Source: Rubritalea tangerina
GTDB taxonomy: Bacteria > Verrucomicrobiota > Verrucomicrobiia > Verrucomicrobiales > Akkermansiaceae
Direction: 5' to 3'
NCBI RefSeq assembly: GCF_042683245.1
Contig: NZ_JBHUJB010000011.1
Span: forward strand, 1 to 64,000
Length of the DNA: 64,000 bases
Positions 8,112-18,033 of this stretch are shown here, piece after piece. The translations under genes were made by a program, and so were the position numbers. A model generated the notes under the pieces. That model made no database searches and was not told where the DNA came from. It saw nothing but the letters and a program-made list of their open reading frames with translations. Positions within the stretch are counted from its first letter, which is position 1; every line of letters starts with the position of its first letter.

Positions 8112-10718
8112 ATGCGCACCATTGCTCGTCTATTTATAAGCTTCCAGCTTCTCACACTCTTCTCATGGGCAGCTCCCAACACGCCCACATCTGTAGAAGG
8201 GATGGAGTCCATCGTGCCCTACCAACGCGGCGTCCAAGCACTCGCCGACCACCTCCCAGAACTCGCCGTAGAACGCTTCGCCGAAGCCTATAAAATTAAA
8301 GGACTCGCAGACGCACAAAACCGAGAAATTCTCTACCGCCTCACCGAAGCACAAGTCAGAGCAAACCAACCCGATCAGGCACTCGTTACCCTCAATAGCA
8401 AATTCTTTAAAGACCACCCGGAACGCGAATTCTGGATCGCCCAAGCACTCGCCGCACAAGGGAACTACCGAGAAGCCATCAGCCACTTCCAAAAACTCGA
8501 CCCAAAATCCATCTATAGTAACGACGCGACCCTCAGCCTAGCCAGCCTCCAGCTCGCACTCGGAGAACGCGATGCCGCTATCGCCAACTACCTCAAGGCT
8601 ATCGACTCAGAGGACCCCATCACCAAGCTCAAAGCCACCACAACCCTCGCAGAAATCTACATCGAAGACGGCCAGCTCGATAAAGCAAAGACCTTGATCC
8701 AAACGATCCCTGAGGAATCTAAAAGCAGCGTGCTCAAACTCGTCTTAGAAGCACAACTCTCCCTCAATAGTAAACAATACCAAGACGCCATCGCCCAATT
8801 CTCCGCGTTTTTTGCCGAAGACGAAAAACTTCACCCACGCCTCTACCAAATCGCCCTCATCGGCCTCGCTGATGCTCGAATGGCCTCTGGCCAAACCCAA
8901 GAAGCCATCCTCGGCCTCACCTCATTTATCGAGGAACATCAAGACTCCCCAATCCTCCTGCCCGTCTTCGAGCGCCTCGCCCAATGGACCCCTCGCCCCA
9001 TCCAGCCCGACTCCCCCTTCTACCAGCAACTCAAAAAATGGGCCGACCGCGACGCGGACTCCACCATCGACTTTGGTCTTCGACTCGGAGCGGACTCCAT
9101 CGTCACCCCACTGCCCACTCCTGCCTCACTCAATGCTACGAGCCCCTACCTCAAAGCCATCGCCCACTACTACTACGCAAAGTTCACCTCAGAACTCGGC
9201 ACACCTGGCTCCCTAAACCAAGCCCTCTTCGAATTCTCCGCCTTCCGACTCACCTCTCCCCTCCACCCGCTCTTTGGGGCCTCCATCTTCGATACCGCAA
9301 AAATTCAAATCCAACTCAAACAACGCAGCCAAGCACTCTCCTCCCTCCACACCCTCGCTGACTTCGCCCGCTCCCAACAAATCTCCCTCGCTCCTGAAGC
9401 TAAAAGCCAAGCCGGCTTCATCGCTGGCCTCCTCAGTGTCGAAGCCGAAAACTACCCCGACGCCATTAAAGCCTTCGAGCTCGCTACCCAGTCAAATAAT
9501 AAATACCTCGCCGACGCCGCTAAAATCAACCTCGGCCTCGCTGCCCTCCGTGGCTCCAACCTCGCCGTCTTCGACGCCCAACAAAAGAAAATTACCGATA
9601 AAGAACTCGCGAACCAACTCAGCATCGAACGCGCCCTTTGGCTCGCCCACCAAAAACACCCACAAGCGCGCGAGGCTCTCAATACCTTCCTGCTCAGAAA
9701 TCCACAAAACCCTCGCGCCGTCGACGCACGCATTGCCCTCGCCTCACTCTGCGCCACCCAAGCACCACTCGATCCCCTCCTCTCTAAAGCACTCATCGAC
9801 TCCGTCGACCCCTCCACCCTCAAGGAAACCCAATTCACCGATTTTACCCGCACCCGCTACCTCGTCGCAGAACTCCAACAAGATTGGCCCACCGCTATCG
9901 AAACCCTCGATACCTATCTCCAAAAGTTTCCTAACAACCCAAGCAGCACCGAGTTCAATATGCGCAAAGGCCTCGCCCTCTACCGCAATGGTGAACATAA
10001 TAAAGCTCGCCAACTCCTCGGAAAAATCGCTCTCGAAAACCCCGACAGCCCACTCACCACATTCTGCCACTACTACGCCGGTATGGCTGCCCGCCTCGAA
10101 GGTACCCCACAAGCCCTTAAAGAAAGTGTCGACCTCTTCCAAAAAGTTATCGATGCCAAATCACCACTCTCCACTGAAGCTCGAATCCAACAAGCTCGCG
10201 TGTTGTTAGATATCAACCGCACCGAGGAAGCCAAAGTCTCACTCAACAAAGTCTACCAGCCGAAATCCAATGCCCCACAACAACGAGAAATTGGTATCTT
10301 GCTCGCCAGCGCACTCCACACCCAAGGCGCGGAAGACCCAGGCCAATACGCTAAAGCTGTGGCCATCTACGACCAACTCCTTGCTAACAAAACCTTGCCG
10401 CTCTCATGGAGCAACCAAATCCACTACATGAAGGGCCAGACGCTCGAAAGCATGGACCAAGACCAACAAGCTCTCGATACCTACTACCAAGTCATTAATA
10501 GAGAAAATATCGATCCCGAAGCCCCCGAAACCCAACAAGAATGGAAGTGGTTCTACCAATGTAGCTTCAAAGCCATCGCCTTGCTCGAAAAAATGCAAAA
10601 CTACCGAGCCGCTGTCGCACTCTCTAAAAAAGTTGCCTCCTATGGTGGCCCAGAATCTGAGTCCTACCAAAAGCGTGCCCGCGCCCTAGAAATGCAGCAT
10701 ATGATATGGGAAGAGTAG
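8112..10718 (+). CDS. Large secreted TPR-repeat protein
   Basis: The 868-residue protein has a signal peptide (about 1-20, ending SWAAP). The rest is almost entirely tetratricopeptide-like helical repeats: many A-X-X-X-F/Y and alanine/leucine-rich helices, for example QALVTLNSKF, EAISHFQKL and DAIAQFSAFF. The repeats suggest a periplasmic or outer-membrane-associated scaffold for protein-protein contacts, as in PEP-CTERM or polysaccharide secretion systems, but nothing in the sequence names the partner. Codon use is C-ending rich, like its neighbours. hemE follows 155 bp downstream with no clear terminator between. Confidence 0.8.
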   Translation: MRTIARLFISFQLLTLFSWAAPNTPTSVEGMESIVPYQRGVQALADHLPELAVERFAEAYKIKGLADAQNREILYRLTEAQVRANQPDQALVTLNSKFFKDHPEREFWIAQALAAQGNYREAISHFQKLDPKSIYSNDATLSLASLQLALGERDAAIANYLKAIDSEDPITKLKATTTLAEIYIEDGQLDKAKTLIQTIPEESKSSVLKLVLEAQLSLNSKQYQDAIAQFSAFFAEDEKLHPRLYQIALIGLADARMASGQTQEAILGLTSFIEEHQDSPILLPVFERLAQWTPRPIQPDSPFYQQLKKWADRDADSTIDFGLRLGADSIVTPLPTPASLNATSPYLKAIAHYYYAKFTSELGTPGSLNQALFEFSAFRLTSPLHPLFGASIFDTAKIQIQLKQRSQALSSLHTLADFARSQQISLAPEAKSQAGFIAGLLSVEAENYPDAIKAFELATQSNNKYLADAAKINLGLAALRGSNLAVFDAQQKKITDKELANQLSIERALWLAHQKHPQAREALNTFLLRNPQNPRAVDARIALASLCATQAPLDPLLSKALIDSVDPSTLKETQFTDFTRTRYLVAELQQDWPTAIETLDTYLQKFPNNPSSTEFNMRKGLALYRNGEHNKARQLLGKIALENPDSPLTTFCHYYAGMAARLEGTPQALKESVDLFQKVIDAKSPLSTEARIQQARVLLDINRTEEAKVSLNKVYQPKSNAPQQREIGILLASALHTQGAEDPGQYAKAVAIYDQLLANKTLPLSWSNQIHYMKGQTLESMDQDQQALDTYYQVINRENIDPEAPETQQEWKWFYQCSFKAIALLEKMQNYRAAVALSKKVASYGGPESESYQKRARALEMQHMIWEE

Positions 10719-10873
10719 TCACTACATGACTGTCATGGGTCAATAGTCATGGGGCAGATTCTCTGAAACCTCAAGTTTCTCACCTTTTCGTATTGATATA
10801 AGTATCGTTCCATCTGTATGGGTTCCATCGTACAGGCACTAATGACTAGTGACCCTTGACCCTTGACCAAACT

Positions 10874-11899
10874 ATGACCAGCAGAGATCGATTCCTCACC
10901 GCCGCGAACTGTGGAGCCCTCGAGCGCCCACCCGTCTGGGTCATGCGCCAGGCCGGCCGCTACCTCCCTGAATACCGCAAACTAAAGGAATCCTATTCGT
11001 TCACTGAAATGGTGAAATCCCCAGAGCTCGCTACTGAGGTCACCATGCAACCCCTCCGCCGCTACGACCTCGATGCGGCCATCCTCTTCTCCGACATCCT
11101 CGTCATCCCAGAGGCCATGGGCCAACCATACCACTTCCGTGATGGCGGTGGCATCGGCATGGACTACATCCTCGAAACTGAGGCGCAAATCGATGCCCTC
11201 GATGAAAAAGATACCGCCGAGAAACTTATCTACATGGGCCATGCCCTTGAATCGATCCGTAAAGAAATCGGCATGGAAAAAGCCCTACTCGGCTTCGGCG
11301 GCTCCCCGTGGACACTCGCTGCCTACATGACCGAAGGAGGCTCACTCAAAAATTGCTCCCGCCTCAAGCACCTCTTCTACGAAGATCGCCCACTCTTCGA
11401 AAAGCTGATGGAAAAAATTTCCACAGCGCTCATCGACCTCTTCCTCATGCAGATTGCTCACGGAGCCGATGCCATCCAGATCTTCGACTCAGCTGGCGCC
11501 TTCTGCTCAGCATGCGATTACGAGGAAATGTCCGTCAAATGGATGCGCCACGTCATCAGCGCCATGCCTGAAGGTTTCCCTATCATTATCTACGCCAAAG
11601 GAATGGCACACCACTCCAGCGCTCTGATCGCAGCGGGTGCCAAAGTACTCTCCGTCGACTGGACCGTTGACCTACCAACATTCCACAACGCCCTCCCTGA
11701 AGGTGTCGCTGTACAAGGGAACTTCGACCCCTCCATCCTAGACGGCACTGCCGAGCGCACCGTCATCGAAGCCACTCGCCTGCTCGACTCCATGAAAGGC
11801 CACAAAGGACACATCTTTAACCTCGGCCACGGAATCCTCCCCTCCGCAAAACCTGAAAATATGGCGGCACTCATCGAAACTGTCACCAACTACAAGTGA
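10874..11899 (+). CDS. hemE: Uroporphyrinogen decarboxylase
   Basis: HemE removes four carboxyl groups from uroporphyrinogen III to give coproporphyrinogen III in the cytoplasm. The protein (341 residues from the ATG at 10874) shows the N-terminal signature PPVWVMRQAGRYLPEYR, which carries the substrate-binding arginines. It also has FSDILVIPEAMG, FGGSPWTLAAYM, the QIFDSAGAFCS aspartate segment, and FNLGHGILPSAKPENM at the end. A TTG six codons upstream (10856) is possible, but the ATG fits the family length. This is the first of four heme genes in the region (hemE, hemN, hemY-type oxidase, hemH). Confidence 0.95.
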   Translation: MTSRDRFLTAANCGALERPPVWVMRQAGRYLPEYRKLKESYSFTEMVKSPELATEVTMQPLRRYDLDAAILFSDILVIPEAMGQPYHFRDGGGIGMDYILETEAQIDALDEKDTAEKLIYMGHALESIRKEIGMEKALLGFGGSPWTLAAYMTEGGSLKNCSRLKHLFYEDRPLFEKLMEKISTALIDLFLMQIAHGADAIQIFDSAGAFCSACDYEEMSVKWMRHVISAMPEGFPIIIYAKGMAHHSSALIAAGAKVLSVDWTVDLPTFHNALPEGVAVQGNFDPSILDGTAERTVIEATRLLDSMKGHKGHIFNLGHGILPSAKPENMAALIETVTNYK

Positions 11900-12040
11900 A
11901 ACCATCTGGGCTGAGGGCATCGGTCGATCAACGGAAGCTGTCCTGAGTACCAATAATAAGGGTCCCCCTACCCTCCAGAGCTCCCCATCAGACCGGTCAA
12001 TCACAGTCGGCTCAACCCTACCACCTACACCGTATCCACC

Positions 12041-12406
12041 GTGAGTGCTCCTGAAGAAGACTATCCATACGCCACCCTCGAAAAAGATGGCTATGAACTA
12101 GAAGCTGTCGAACTCGAGAATTGGCAAGACCAAGGGTTCCTTGAGGAACCCGTCCCCAGCGACGACGAACGCTTCTCAGTCGAAGAGGGCGACATCGTCA
12201 AACTCATCTTCCACTACGCCAAACCACTAAAAGTACAAGGCAAGTCATTCGATGCCGAACACATGTGGGTTGTTGTCACCAGTAATGATAAAGGCTACCT
12301 CACTGGCTTTCTCGATAACGAGCCACACTACACGAAACTCCTCGCACCCGGCCAAGAACTCACCTTCCACCCGGAACATATCGTGGCAATCTGGCGTGGG
12401 GAATAA
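12041..12406 (+). CDS. DUF2314-like small protein
   Basis: The 121-residue acidic cytoplasmic protein starts with GTG. Its core, about residues 48-115, has VKLIFHY, the pair AEHMWV, GYLTGFLDNEP and LAPGQELTFHPEHIVAIW. This pattern (EhMWV ... G.L.N.P ... G....F....I) resembles the DUF2314 family found in stand-alone proteins and some polymorphic-toxin immunity proteins. No toxin gene is adjacent, so an immunity role is not supported here. It lies between hemE and hemN and is closed by a strong terminator. Confidence 0.6.
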   Translation: MSAPEEDYPYATLEKDGYELEAVELENWQDQGFLEEPVPSDDERFSVEEGDIVKLIFHYAKPLKVQGKSFDAEHMWVVVTSNDKGYLTGFLDNEPHYTKLLAPGQELTFHPEHIVAIWRGE

Positions 12407-12433
12407 GCCCACAACTGTTCTACAATTTTCTCA

Positions 12434-12466
12434 GCCCCAAGGCCCATCCGGCTTGGGGCATTTTCT
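12434..12466 (+). terminator. Intrinsic terminator before hemN
   Basis: The perfect 8-bp GC-rich stem GCCCCAAG/CTTGGGGC with a 10-nt loop is followed by ATTTTCTT. It separates the hemE/DUF2314 transcript from hemN. Confidence 0.75.
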
Positions 12467-12574
12467 TGCCCTCAAAGCCATCATTTGTCTCATTTGAAGT
12501 GCGATTTGGCACTCCCCCCTCCGTGCACATTTTGCACACCCGCGTGCAGGATCTGCGAAGTGATACGCGCTCAC

Positions 12575-13942
12575 ATGTCCCAGCATGACCACATGCTTAA
12601 GCCAGATCTCAGACTCGTAGAAAAATACAACAAGCCAGGCCCACGCTACACTTCGTACCCGACCGCCCCTCAGTTTTCTGAGTCAGTGAACCACCAACAA
12701 CTCCTTCAGGAAACCCAGAAGGACACAGGCCCACTCTCACTCTACTTTCATATCCCATTCTGCCAGTCGATGTGCTGGTTTTGCGGCTGCACCAAAATTA
12801 TCAGCAATAAACGCGAACCCGCAGAACGCTACCTCCACAACCTCGAGCGCGAAATCCAGCTCTATCCAGAAAATGCCAACCGCCCCGTCCAGCAACTCCA
12901 TTTCGGCGGAGGCACCCCAAACTACCTCACCCCAGACCAAATCCAACGATTCGGCAATACCCTCCGCAATCATTTCGACTTCGCACACAATGCCGAAATC
13001 AGCGCCGAACTTGACCCCAGAAGACTCACCCAAGAACACATTCAGGCATTCCAAACACTCGGCGTCAATCGCGTCTCATTTGGCATGCAAGACGTCCAAC
13101 TCTCAACCCAAAAAGCCGTCAATCGCGTCCAATCCGATACCCAAAACCGAAATGCTATCGACTGGGCGCGCTCAGCAGGAATCCATTCCCTCAATATCGA
13201 CCTCATCTATGGGCTCCCTCACCAAACTCCCGAGTCTATCAGAAATACCATCCAGCATATTCTCTCCTATGACCCAGACCGCCTAGCCGTCTTCTCCTAT
13301 GCCCACGTCCCCTGGATCGCCCCCGCTCAAAAAATTCTCGAAAGACACGGACTCCCCGAAGCTGAAGCTAAAATCCAGATGCTCGGCGTCATTATCGAAG
13401 AGCTCACATCCAATGGCTACCAATACATCGGCATGGACCACTTCGCTAAAATCAATGACCCACTCGCTGTCGCTCAACGCAACAAAACCATGCAGCGTAA
13501 CTTCCAAGGGTACTCGACATTCAGAGACCTAGAAATCCGCGCCTTCGGAATCACATCCATCTCACAAACCCAAAATAGCTACCGCCAAAATGTCAAAGAC
13601 CTAAACGCATACGAACAAGCACTCGACCAAAACACCGTCCCCATCTCCAAAGGCTACCTCCTCACCCAAGATGACCACATCAGACGCACCACAATCATGC
13701 GCCTCATGTGCGACCATACCCTCGACTACTCACAACTCTCACGTGAACTCGACATCGACTTCGCCGACTACTTCCGTCACGAAATCCATGGACTCGTCGA
13801 TATGGAAATTGATGGGTTGTTAGAACGCAGCGAGACATCACTCAAGGTCACCCCACAAGGCACCCTCTTCATCCGTAACATCGCTATGTTCTTTGACGCA
13901 CACCTGGCTCAGTCATCCGCTCGCCATTCCCGTACGGTCTGA
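12575..13942 (+). CDS. hemN: Oxygen-independent coproporphyrinogen III oxidase (radical SAM)
   Basis: The protein has 455 residues from the ATG at 12575. HemN oxidatively decarboxylates two propionates of coproporphyrinogen III without oxygen, using SAM and a [4Fe-4S] cluster. The radical-SAM motif CxxxCxxC is visible as FCQSMCWFCGC. YNKPGPRYTSYPTAPQF at the N-terminus, LHFGGGTPNYL and the GYFTT-like C-terminal part (GYLLTQDDHIRR) place it with true HemN rather than HemW. An in-frame TTG at 12485 would add 30 unrelated residues and is not favoured. It is convergent with the sulfatase, with only 6 bp between the stop codons. Confidence 0.93.
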   Translation: MSQHDHMLKPDLRLVEKYNKPGPRYTSYPTAPQFSESVNHQQLLQETQKDTGPLSLYFHIPFCQSMCWFCGCTKIISNKREPAERYLHNLEREIQLYPENANRPVQQLHFGGGTPNYLTPDQIQRFGNTLRNHFDFAHNAEISAELDPRRLTQEHIQAFQTLGVNRVSFGMQDVQLSTQKAVNRVQSDTQNRNAIDWARSAGIHSLNIDLIYGLPHQTPESIRNTIQHILSYDPDRLAVFSYAHVPWIAPAQKILERHGLPEAEAKIQMLGVIIEELTSNGYQYIGMDHFAKINDPLAVAQRNKTMQRNFQGYSTFRDLEIRAFGITSISQTQNSYRQNVKDLNAYEQALDQNTVPISKGYLLTQDDHIRRTTIMRLMCDHTLDYSQLSRELDIDFADYFRHEIHGLVDMEIDGLLERSETSLKVTPQGTLFIRNIAMFFDAHLAQSSARHSRTV

Positions 13943-13948
13943 ATAACA

Positions 13949-15370
13949 TTACTTTTTACGCTTCTTCTTCGTAAATGGATAAGGTCCCTCAGCATAGAGA
14001 GGGTCCCCAATCTCCATCATCTTCTCGCGCATAATAGCCTCCAAGGCTTCTTTCTTGCTGCGATACTCAGGTAATTCATATAAGTTTTTGCGCTCGTCTG
14101 GGTCTTTTTCTAAGTCGTAAAGAAATCCATAATCATGACTCGAGCAACGAATGATTTTCCATTGCTTCGTCCGATACCCACGCAGCACATAGGTTAGATG
14201 AGTGTCGTGTTGGATCAACAATGGGTTCACCCATTCTTCATCTGCCACTTCTCCCTTCAATAACGGGACAAAGGATCTCCCCCGCACGGTTACCTCATCA
14301 GGAACTCTAACTCCTGCCATCTCACACACTGTGGGATAAAAATCTACAAAGTTGACCGCCCCATCAATCCGACTATTCGCTTCCGTCACCCCCGGCCAAT
14401 AAACCAAATGCGGTGGCCTCAACGAGGTGTCCCACATGTTCGGCATCTTCTTCCCTGGAAGTGCGTCCAAATTCCTATGGTGGTACGAACGCGGTAACTT
14501 CGATCCCCAGTCACCATTCCCTTTGTGAGTCGCCCCATGGTGACCAATGTTATACCCGTGGTCCGAGGTGAAAATCACAACCGTTTCCTCCTCAAGACCA
14601 AGCTCACTTAGCTTCTTCATCAACCTACCAAAATTCCAATCAAGGTGGCTCACTGACGCCGAGTAGCCACGCATCATCTTCGTCAAGTTTGGCTGTAGCT
14701 CTGGAAAATCTGGCATCTGATAAGTACGCCCCTCATGCAGCTTCCAGATGGCATCACTCACCGGTAAGTACGCCCCGTGCGGAGCACGATAGTGTAAACT
14801 CAACATGAATGGCTTACCCTCAGGCCTCTTCTCAATAAAACGAATCGCATCGTCAGTGAGCAAATCTACAGTGTATCCCTCTAACTGCTTCTGCTTTCCA
14901 TTCACTTCTAACTTCGGGTCCTTCGTCTTTGTCCCGCCGCCCGTGAACCCCATGAAGTAATCGTACCCCACCTTCGTTGGATGACTTGCACCACTGCCTA
15001 AATGCCATTTCCCCACTAAACCCGTATGGTATCCAGCCCGCTGTAACAGACTGGGCCATGTCGGCAAGTCAGTAGGTAAGGGTGCGTGACCGTACTCCAT
15101 AATCCCTAACTCAGATGGGTAACGGCTCGTAATCATACTCGCCCGAGAAGGACTACAGACGGGTGAGTTCACAAAGGTGTTGGGTAACTCAGCTGCCTTC
15201 TTACGGAATGCGTCCAAGGCCGGAGTGTGAGCATCTGCATTCCCTGAATAACCAGTACTCCAAGCTGCCTGATCATCCGTCATAATAAATAAGATGTTCG
15301 GGCGCTCTGCTGCCAACGCGCCACATCCTACCCAACAACTCAAAAAAATCCACTTACACAGCTTGCTCAT
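13949..15370 (-). CDS. Secreted sulfatase (formylglycine-dependent)
   Basis: The 473-residue protein has a signal peptide (about 1-20). The arylsulfatase fold starts at RPNILFIMTDDQ, whose two aspartates bind the metal ion. The sulfatase signature CSPSR at residues 72-76 provides the cysteine to be converted to formylglycine. Later motifs are GKWHLG (about 121), TSDHGYNIGHHG and a C-terminal YDLEKDPDERKNLY. It removes sulfate esters from a sugar; the exact substrate cannot be read. It lies 17 bp downstream of the GH95 fucosidase on the same strand, so the pair probably acts on a sulfated fucose-containing glycan such as mucin or a sulfated fucan. Confidence 0.92.
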   Translation of the reverse strand: MSKLCKWIFLSCWVGCGALAAERPNILFIMTDDQAAWSTGYSGNADAHTPALDAFRKKAAELPNTFVNSPVCSPSRASMITSRYPSELGIMEYGHAPLPTDLPTWPSLLQRAGYHTGLVGKWHLGSGASHPTKVGYDYFMGFTGGGTKTKDPKLEVNGKQKQLEGYTVDLLTDDAIRFIEKRPEGKPFMLSLHYRAPHGAYLPVSDAIWKLHEGRTYQMPDFPELQPNLTKMMRGYSASVSHLDWNFGRLMKKLSELGLEEETVVIFTSDHGYNIGHHGATHKGNGDWGSKLPRSYHHRNLDALPGKKMPNMWDTSLRPPHLVYWPGVTEANSRIDGAVNFVDFYPTVCEMAGVRVPDEVTVRGRSFVPLLKGEVADEEWVNPLLIQHDTHLTYVLRGYRTKQWKIIRCSSHDYGFLYDLEKDPDERKNLYELPEYRSKKEALEAIMREKMMEIGDPLYAEGPYPFTKKKRKK

Positions 15371-15387
15371 GTCACTCTACCTTCCTA

Positions 15388-17790
15388 TCAGAAACTCACA
15401 GATTCGCCCGCTTTCAGATCAAACTGCTTGCTGCCACCATTGAAGTGTACCGTAACCTTACCGTCACGTTCAGCACTCAATCTCCCCTTGCTAACCTCGC
15501 CCTGCTTCCATTCCAAATCCACCGTGTAGCCGCCACGCCCACGTAATCCCTTATAAAATCCAGTGTGCCATTCCTTCGGTAAAGCCGGAATCAACTCCAA
15601 CTCACCTCCCTCCGCATGGTAATGGCTCTGCAATAACATCTCAGCCATGCCCGCACACCCACCAAAATTACCATCGATCTGGAAAGGTGGATGCACATCT
15701 AACAGGTTCGGGTTCGTCCCCTTCTTAAAGAGATTGCGCATCAAAATATAGGCGTGATCTCCATCCTGCATCCGCGCCCAGAAATTAAGCTTCCATCCCA
15801 TCGACCAGCCAGTGGCACCATCTCCCCTCTGGGTCAGTGACACGTGGGCGGCCTTGGCCAGTTCAGGGGTTTTAGCCACACTGATCTGTGAACCAGGATA
15901 CAACCCGAAAAGGTGGTTGAGGTGGCGGTGCTTATCTTTTGGATTGTCGATGTCTTCGTACCATTCTTGCAACTGACCGTGCTTCCCTACCTTGTAGTCA
16001 ACAAGCTGATCCTTCAGCTTCTTCCAATCCTCAACCTGCTTGCCCTCTTTTCCTAAAATGCGTGCAGCTTCTATCGCCCCCATCAAGGCTTCGCGTGCCA
16101 TTGCAATGTCACAGGTCGCCCCCAAGGACGCCGGTCCATGCTCAGGTGACCAACTCGGTGTGCTCGACATCTCTCCAGATGGTAACTTGTAAAATGAATC
16201 AACCAAGAAATCACAGGTTCCAGCCATGATCGGCCAACACTTTTCCTCCAAGTAGCGCTTATCTCCCTCGAAGGCATATTGCTCCCACGCATGCGTCGTC
16301 AACCACGCCCCAGCCAACGGAAAATAGGCCCAATACCTCGGACGGTTTTTCCCTGGGTTCGGTGCTGTGAAGCCCCATATGTTAGAAGTCAAATTAGCAG
16401 TCCATCCCCGAGCATTAAAGTACGCCTTTGCCGCTGCTGTCCCTGTCTTACTCAGTGTCTCAGTGTAATCAATCAACGGTCGCTGACACTCGATCAAATT
16501 ACACGGACCAGACGGCCAATAGTTCATCTGCAAATTGATGTTCAAATGGTAGTCAGATCGCCAAGCCGGTACCATCTCGTTACACCACAATCCCTGCAAG
16601 TTTGCTGGTAAACTCCCATCCCTTGATGAGCCAATCAATAAATAACGCCCAAATTGAAAGTACAGTTCTTCCAAGTCGTGGTCAGGCTTGCCCTTCTTCT
16701 GTAATTGCATCCGCTCATCCGTCGGCAGCGCAGCGATCTTTGGATCTGTCTTTCCGAGATCAATCGCGACCCGACCGTGCAATGCTTGGTGGTCTTCCAC
16801 ATGCCGCTGCTTCAACGCTTTAAAATCATGACTGACAGCCGCTGCCAGCTGCTTCTTCGAGCGCTTCGCAGCCGCCTCGCCACGCCAAGTCCCAACCACT
16901 GGTGCGTAATTCGTATTCAAAACAAGCGTAAAGGTCGTCGCCTTTGAGCCCTTTACTGAAATACCAGCATCACTCACTGATACACTTCCACCCTCATGCT
17001 CGACTGAGACCCTGCAATCTAACTCCAATCCATTATTCTTTACCTTGCCTGAAAAAACAAAAACCTTCCCATCCTGAGTCCCTTTCACTTCATGCGGTGA
17101 CGCCATGGAAAATTCCAAATCCTGGGCCGCTTCACCAGCATAACGAATCACCATGCACCTGTCCGGATACGAACAAAATGCAGTGCGCTCATACTCCTTG
17201 CCCCCGTGCTCGTAACGAACCCTGTGCACCCCCGTGCTCAAATCTAATTCCCGACGGTACTTGCTCGCCTCCTTGTGCGACGACTTAATGTAAATCTCTC
17301 CAAATGTCTGATACGCACCAAAAATTTTAATGATCTCCGCACGATCATCTGGCCCAAGCCCCCTCAAATGCTCCGCAGACAACTCTTTGACCTTCTTTTG
17401 ATCCCCATCTAACAAGGCCTTGCGAATCTCCGGCAAATACCGATACGCGTCAGGCTTATTCAAATTCTGCTGCCACCCCTTCGCCCCAGGACCTCCAGCC
17501 CATAATGTGCTCTCATTAAGCTGAATCCTATTTAACTCCACACCTCCATACATCATCGCCCCCATATGACCATTGCCCAATGGTAAGGCATACTTTTCCC
17601 ATGCCTGATCCGGATTCGCTTTCGCCGTCGGACTCTGATTCTCCACTGTCCATGCCTTCAACGGACTCTTTAGCCCATACCCGTCAGCAGGCTTCGCATA
17701 CCACATCACCTGACTCTCAGCTCCTGCCACACCAGCCAAACACCCCATCACACTCCACCACCGCATCGCTTGCTTCTTCACATTACTCAT
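15388..17790 (-). CDS. Secreted GH95-family alpha-L-fucosidase
   Basis: The protein has about 800 residues. The N-terminal beta domain includes LPLGNGHMGAMMYGG and NESTLWAGGP. The (alpha/alpha)6 barrel carries the family segment NINLQMNYWP, whose asparagines activate the catalytic water, and IDGNFGGCAGMAEMLLQSH, which contains the catalytic-acid region of GH95. GH95 enzymes release alpha-1,2- or alpha-1,3-linked L-fucose; some members act on galactose. The start is uncertain: ATGs at 17802, 17793 and 17790 all precede a signal-like stretch ending VAGA. It pairs with the sulfatase downstream and is divergent from the heme oxidase gene. Confidence 0.9.
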   Translation of the reverse strand: MSNVKKQAMRWWSVMGCLAGVAGAESQVMWYAKPADGYGLKSPLKAWTVENQSPTAKANPDQAWEKYALPLGNGHMGAMMYGGVELNRIQLNESTLWAGGPGAKGWQQNLNKPDAYRYLPEIRKALLDGDQKKVKELSAEHLRGLGPDDRAEIIKIFGAYQTFGEIYIKSSHKEASKYRRELDLSTGVHRVRYEHGGKEYERTAFCSYPDRCMVIRYAGEAAQDLEFSMASPHEVKGTQDGKVFVFSGKVKNNGLELDCRVSVEHEGGSVSVSDAGISVKGSKATTFTLVLNTNYAPVVGTWRGEAAAKRSKKQLAAAVSHDFKALKQRHVEDHQALHGRVAIDLGKTDPKIAALPTDERMQLQKKGKPDHDLEELYFQFGRYLLIGSSRDGSLPANLQGLWCNEMVPAWRSDYHLNINLQMNYWPSGPCNLIECQRPLIDYTETLSKTGTAAAKAYFNARGWTANLTSNIWGFTAPNPGKNRPRYWAYFPLAGAWLTTHAWEQYAFEGDKRYLEEKCWPIMAGTCDFLVDSFYKLPSGEMSSTPSWSPEHGPASLGATCDIAMAREALMGAIEAARILGKEGKQVEDWKKLKDQLVDYKVGKHGQLQEWYEDIDNPKDKHRHLNHLFGLYPGSQISVAKTPELAKAAHVSLTQRGDGATGWSMGWKLNFWARMQDGDHAYILMRNLFKKGTNPNLLDVHPPFQIDGNFGGCAGMAEMLLQSHYHAEGGELELIPALPKEWHTGFYKGLRGRGGYTVDLEWKQGEVSKGRLSAERDGKVTVHFNGGSKQFDLKAGESVSF

Positions 17791-18033
17791 CATATCAGTC
17801 ATACAGGTATATGCGTTGAATCCTACATATATTACACATTTTGCCAAAGTTTCTCACTATTCCTACCAGCTCGCCCTTTAGCAAAACCTTTCTCTCTTGA
17901 AGGATTCTCTCCATTCTAACGTAACAGAAAGCCTATCTTTTAAGACATCAGAGCCTAGAAGTTTACCCTAGCCCTATGATCTTGCTTGAATAAGTCGAAT
18001 CTATCACGCATGCAGTATGCATCGCATTTCCAC

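Noticed and set aside
3790..11571. Long antisense frames opposite nnr, the TPR gene and hemE
   Set aside because: They follow from high GC at third positions on the coding strand, have low-complexity Ser/Pro/Arg-rich translations and no domain marks.
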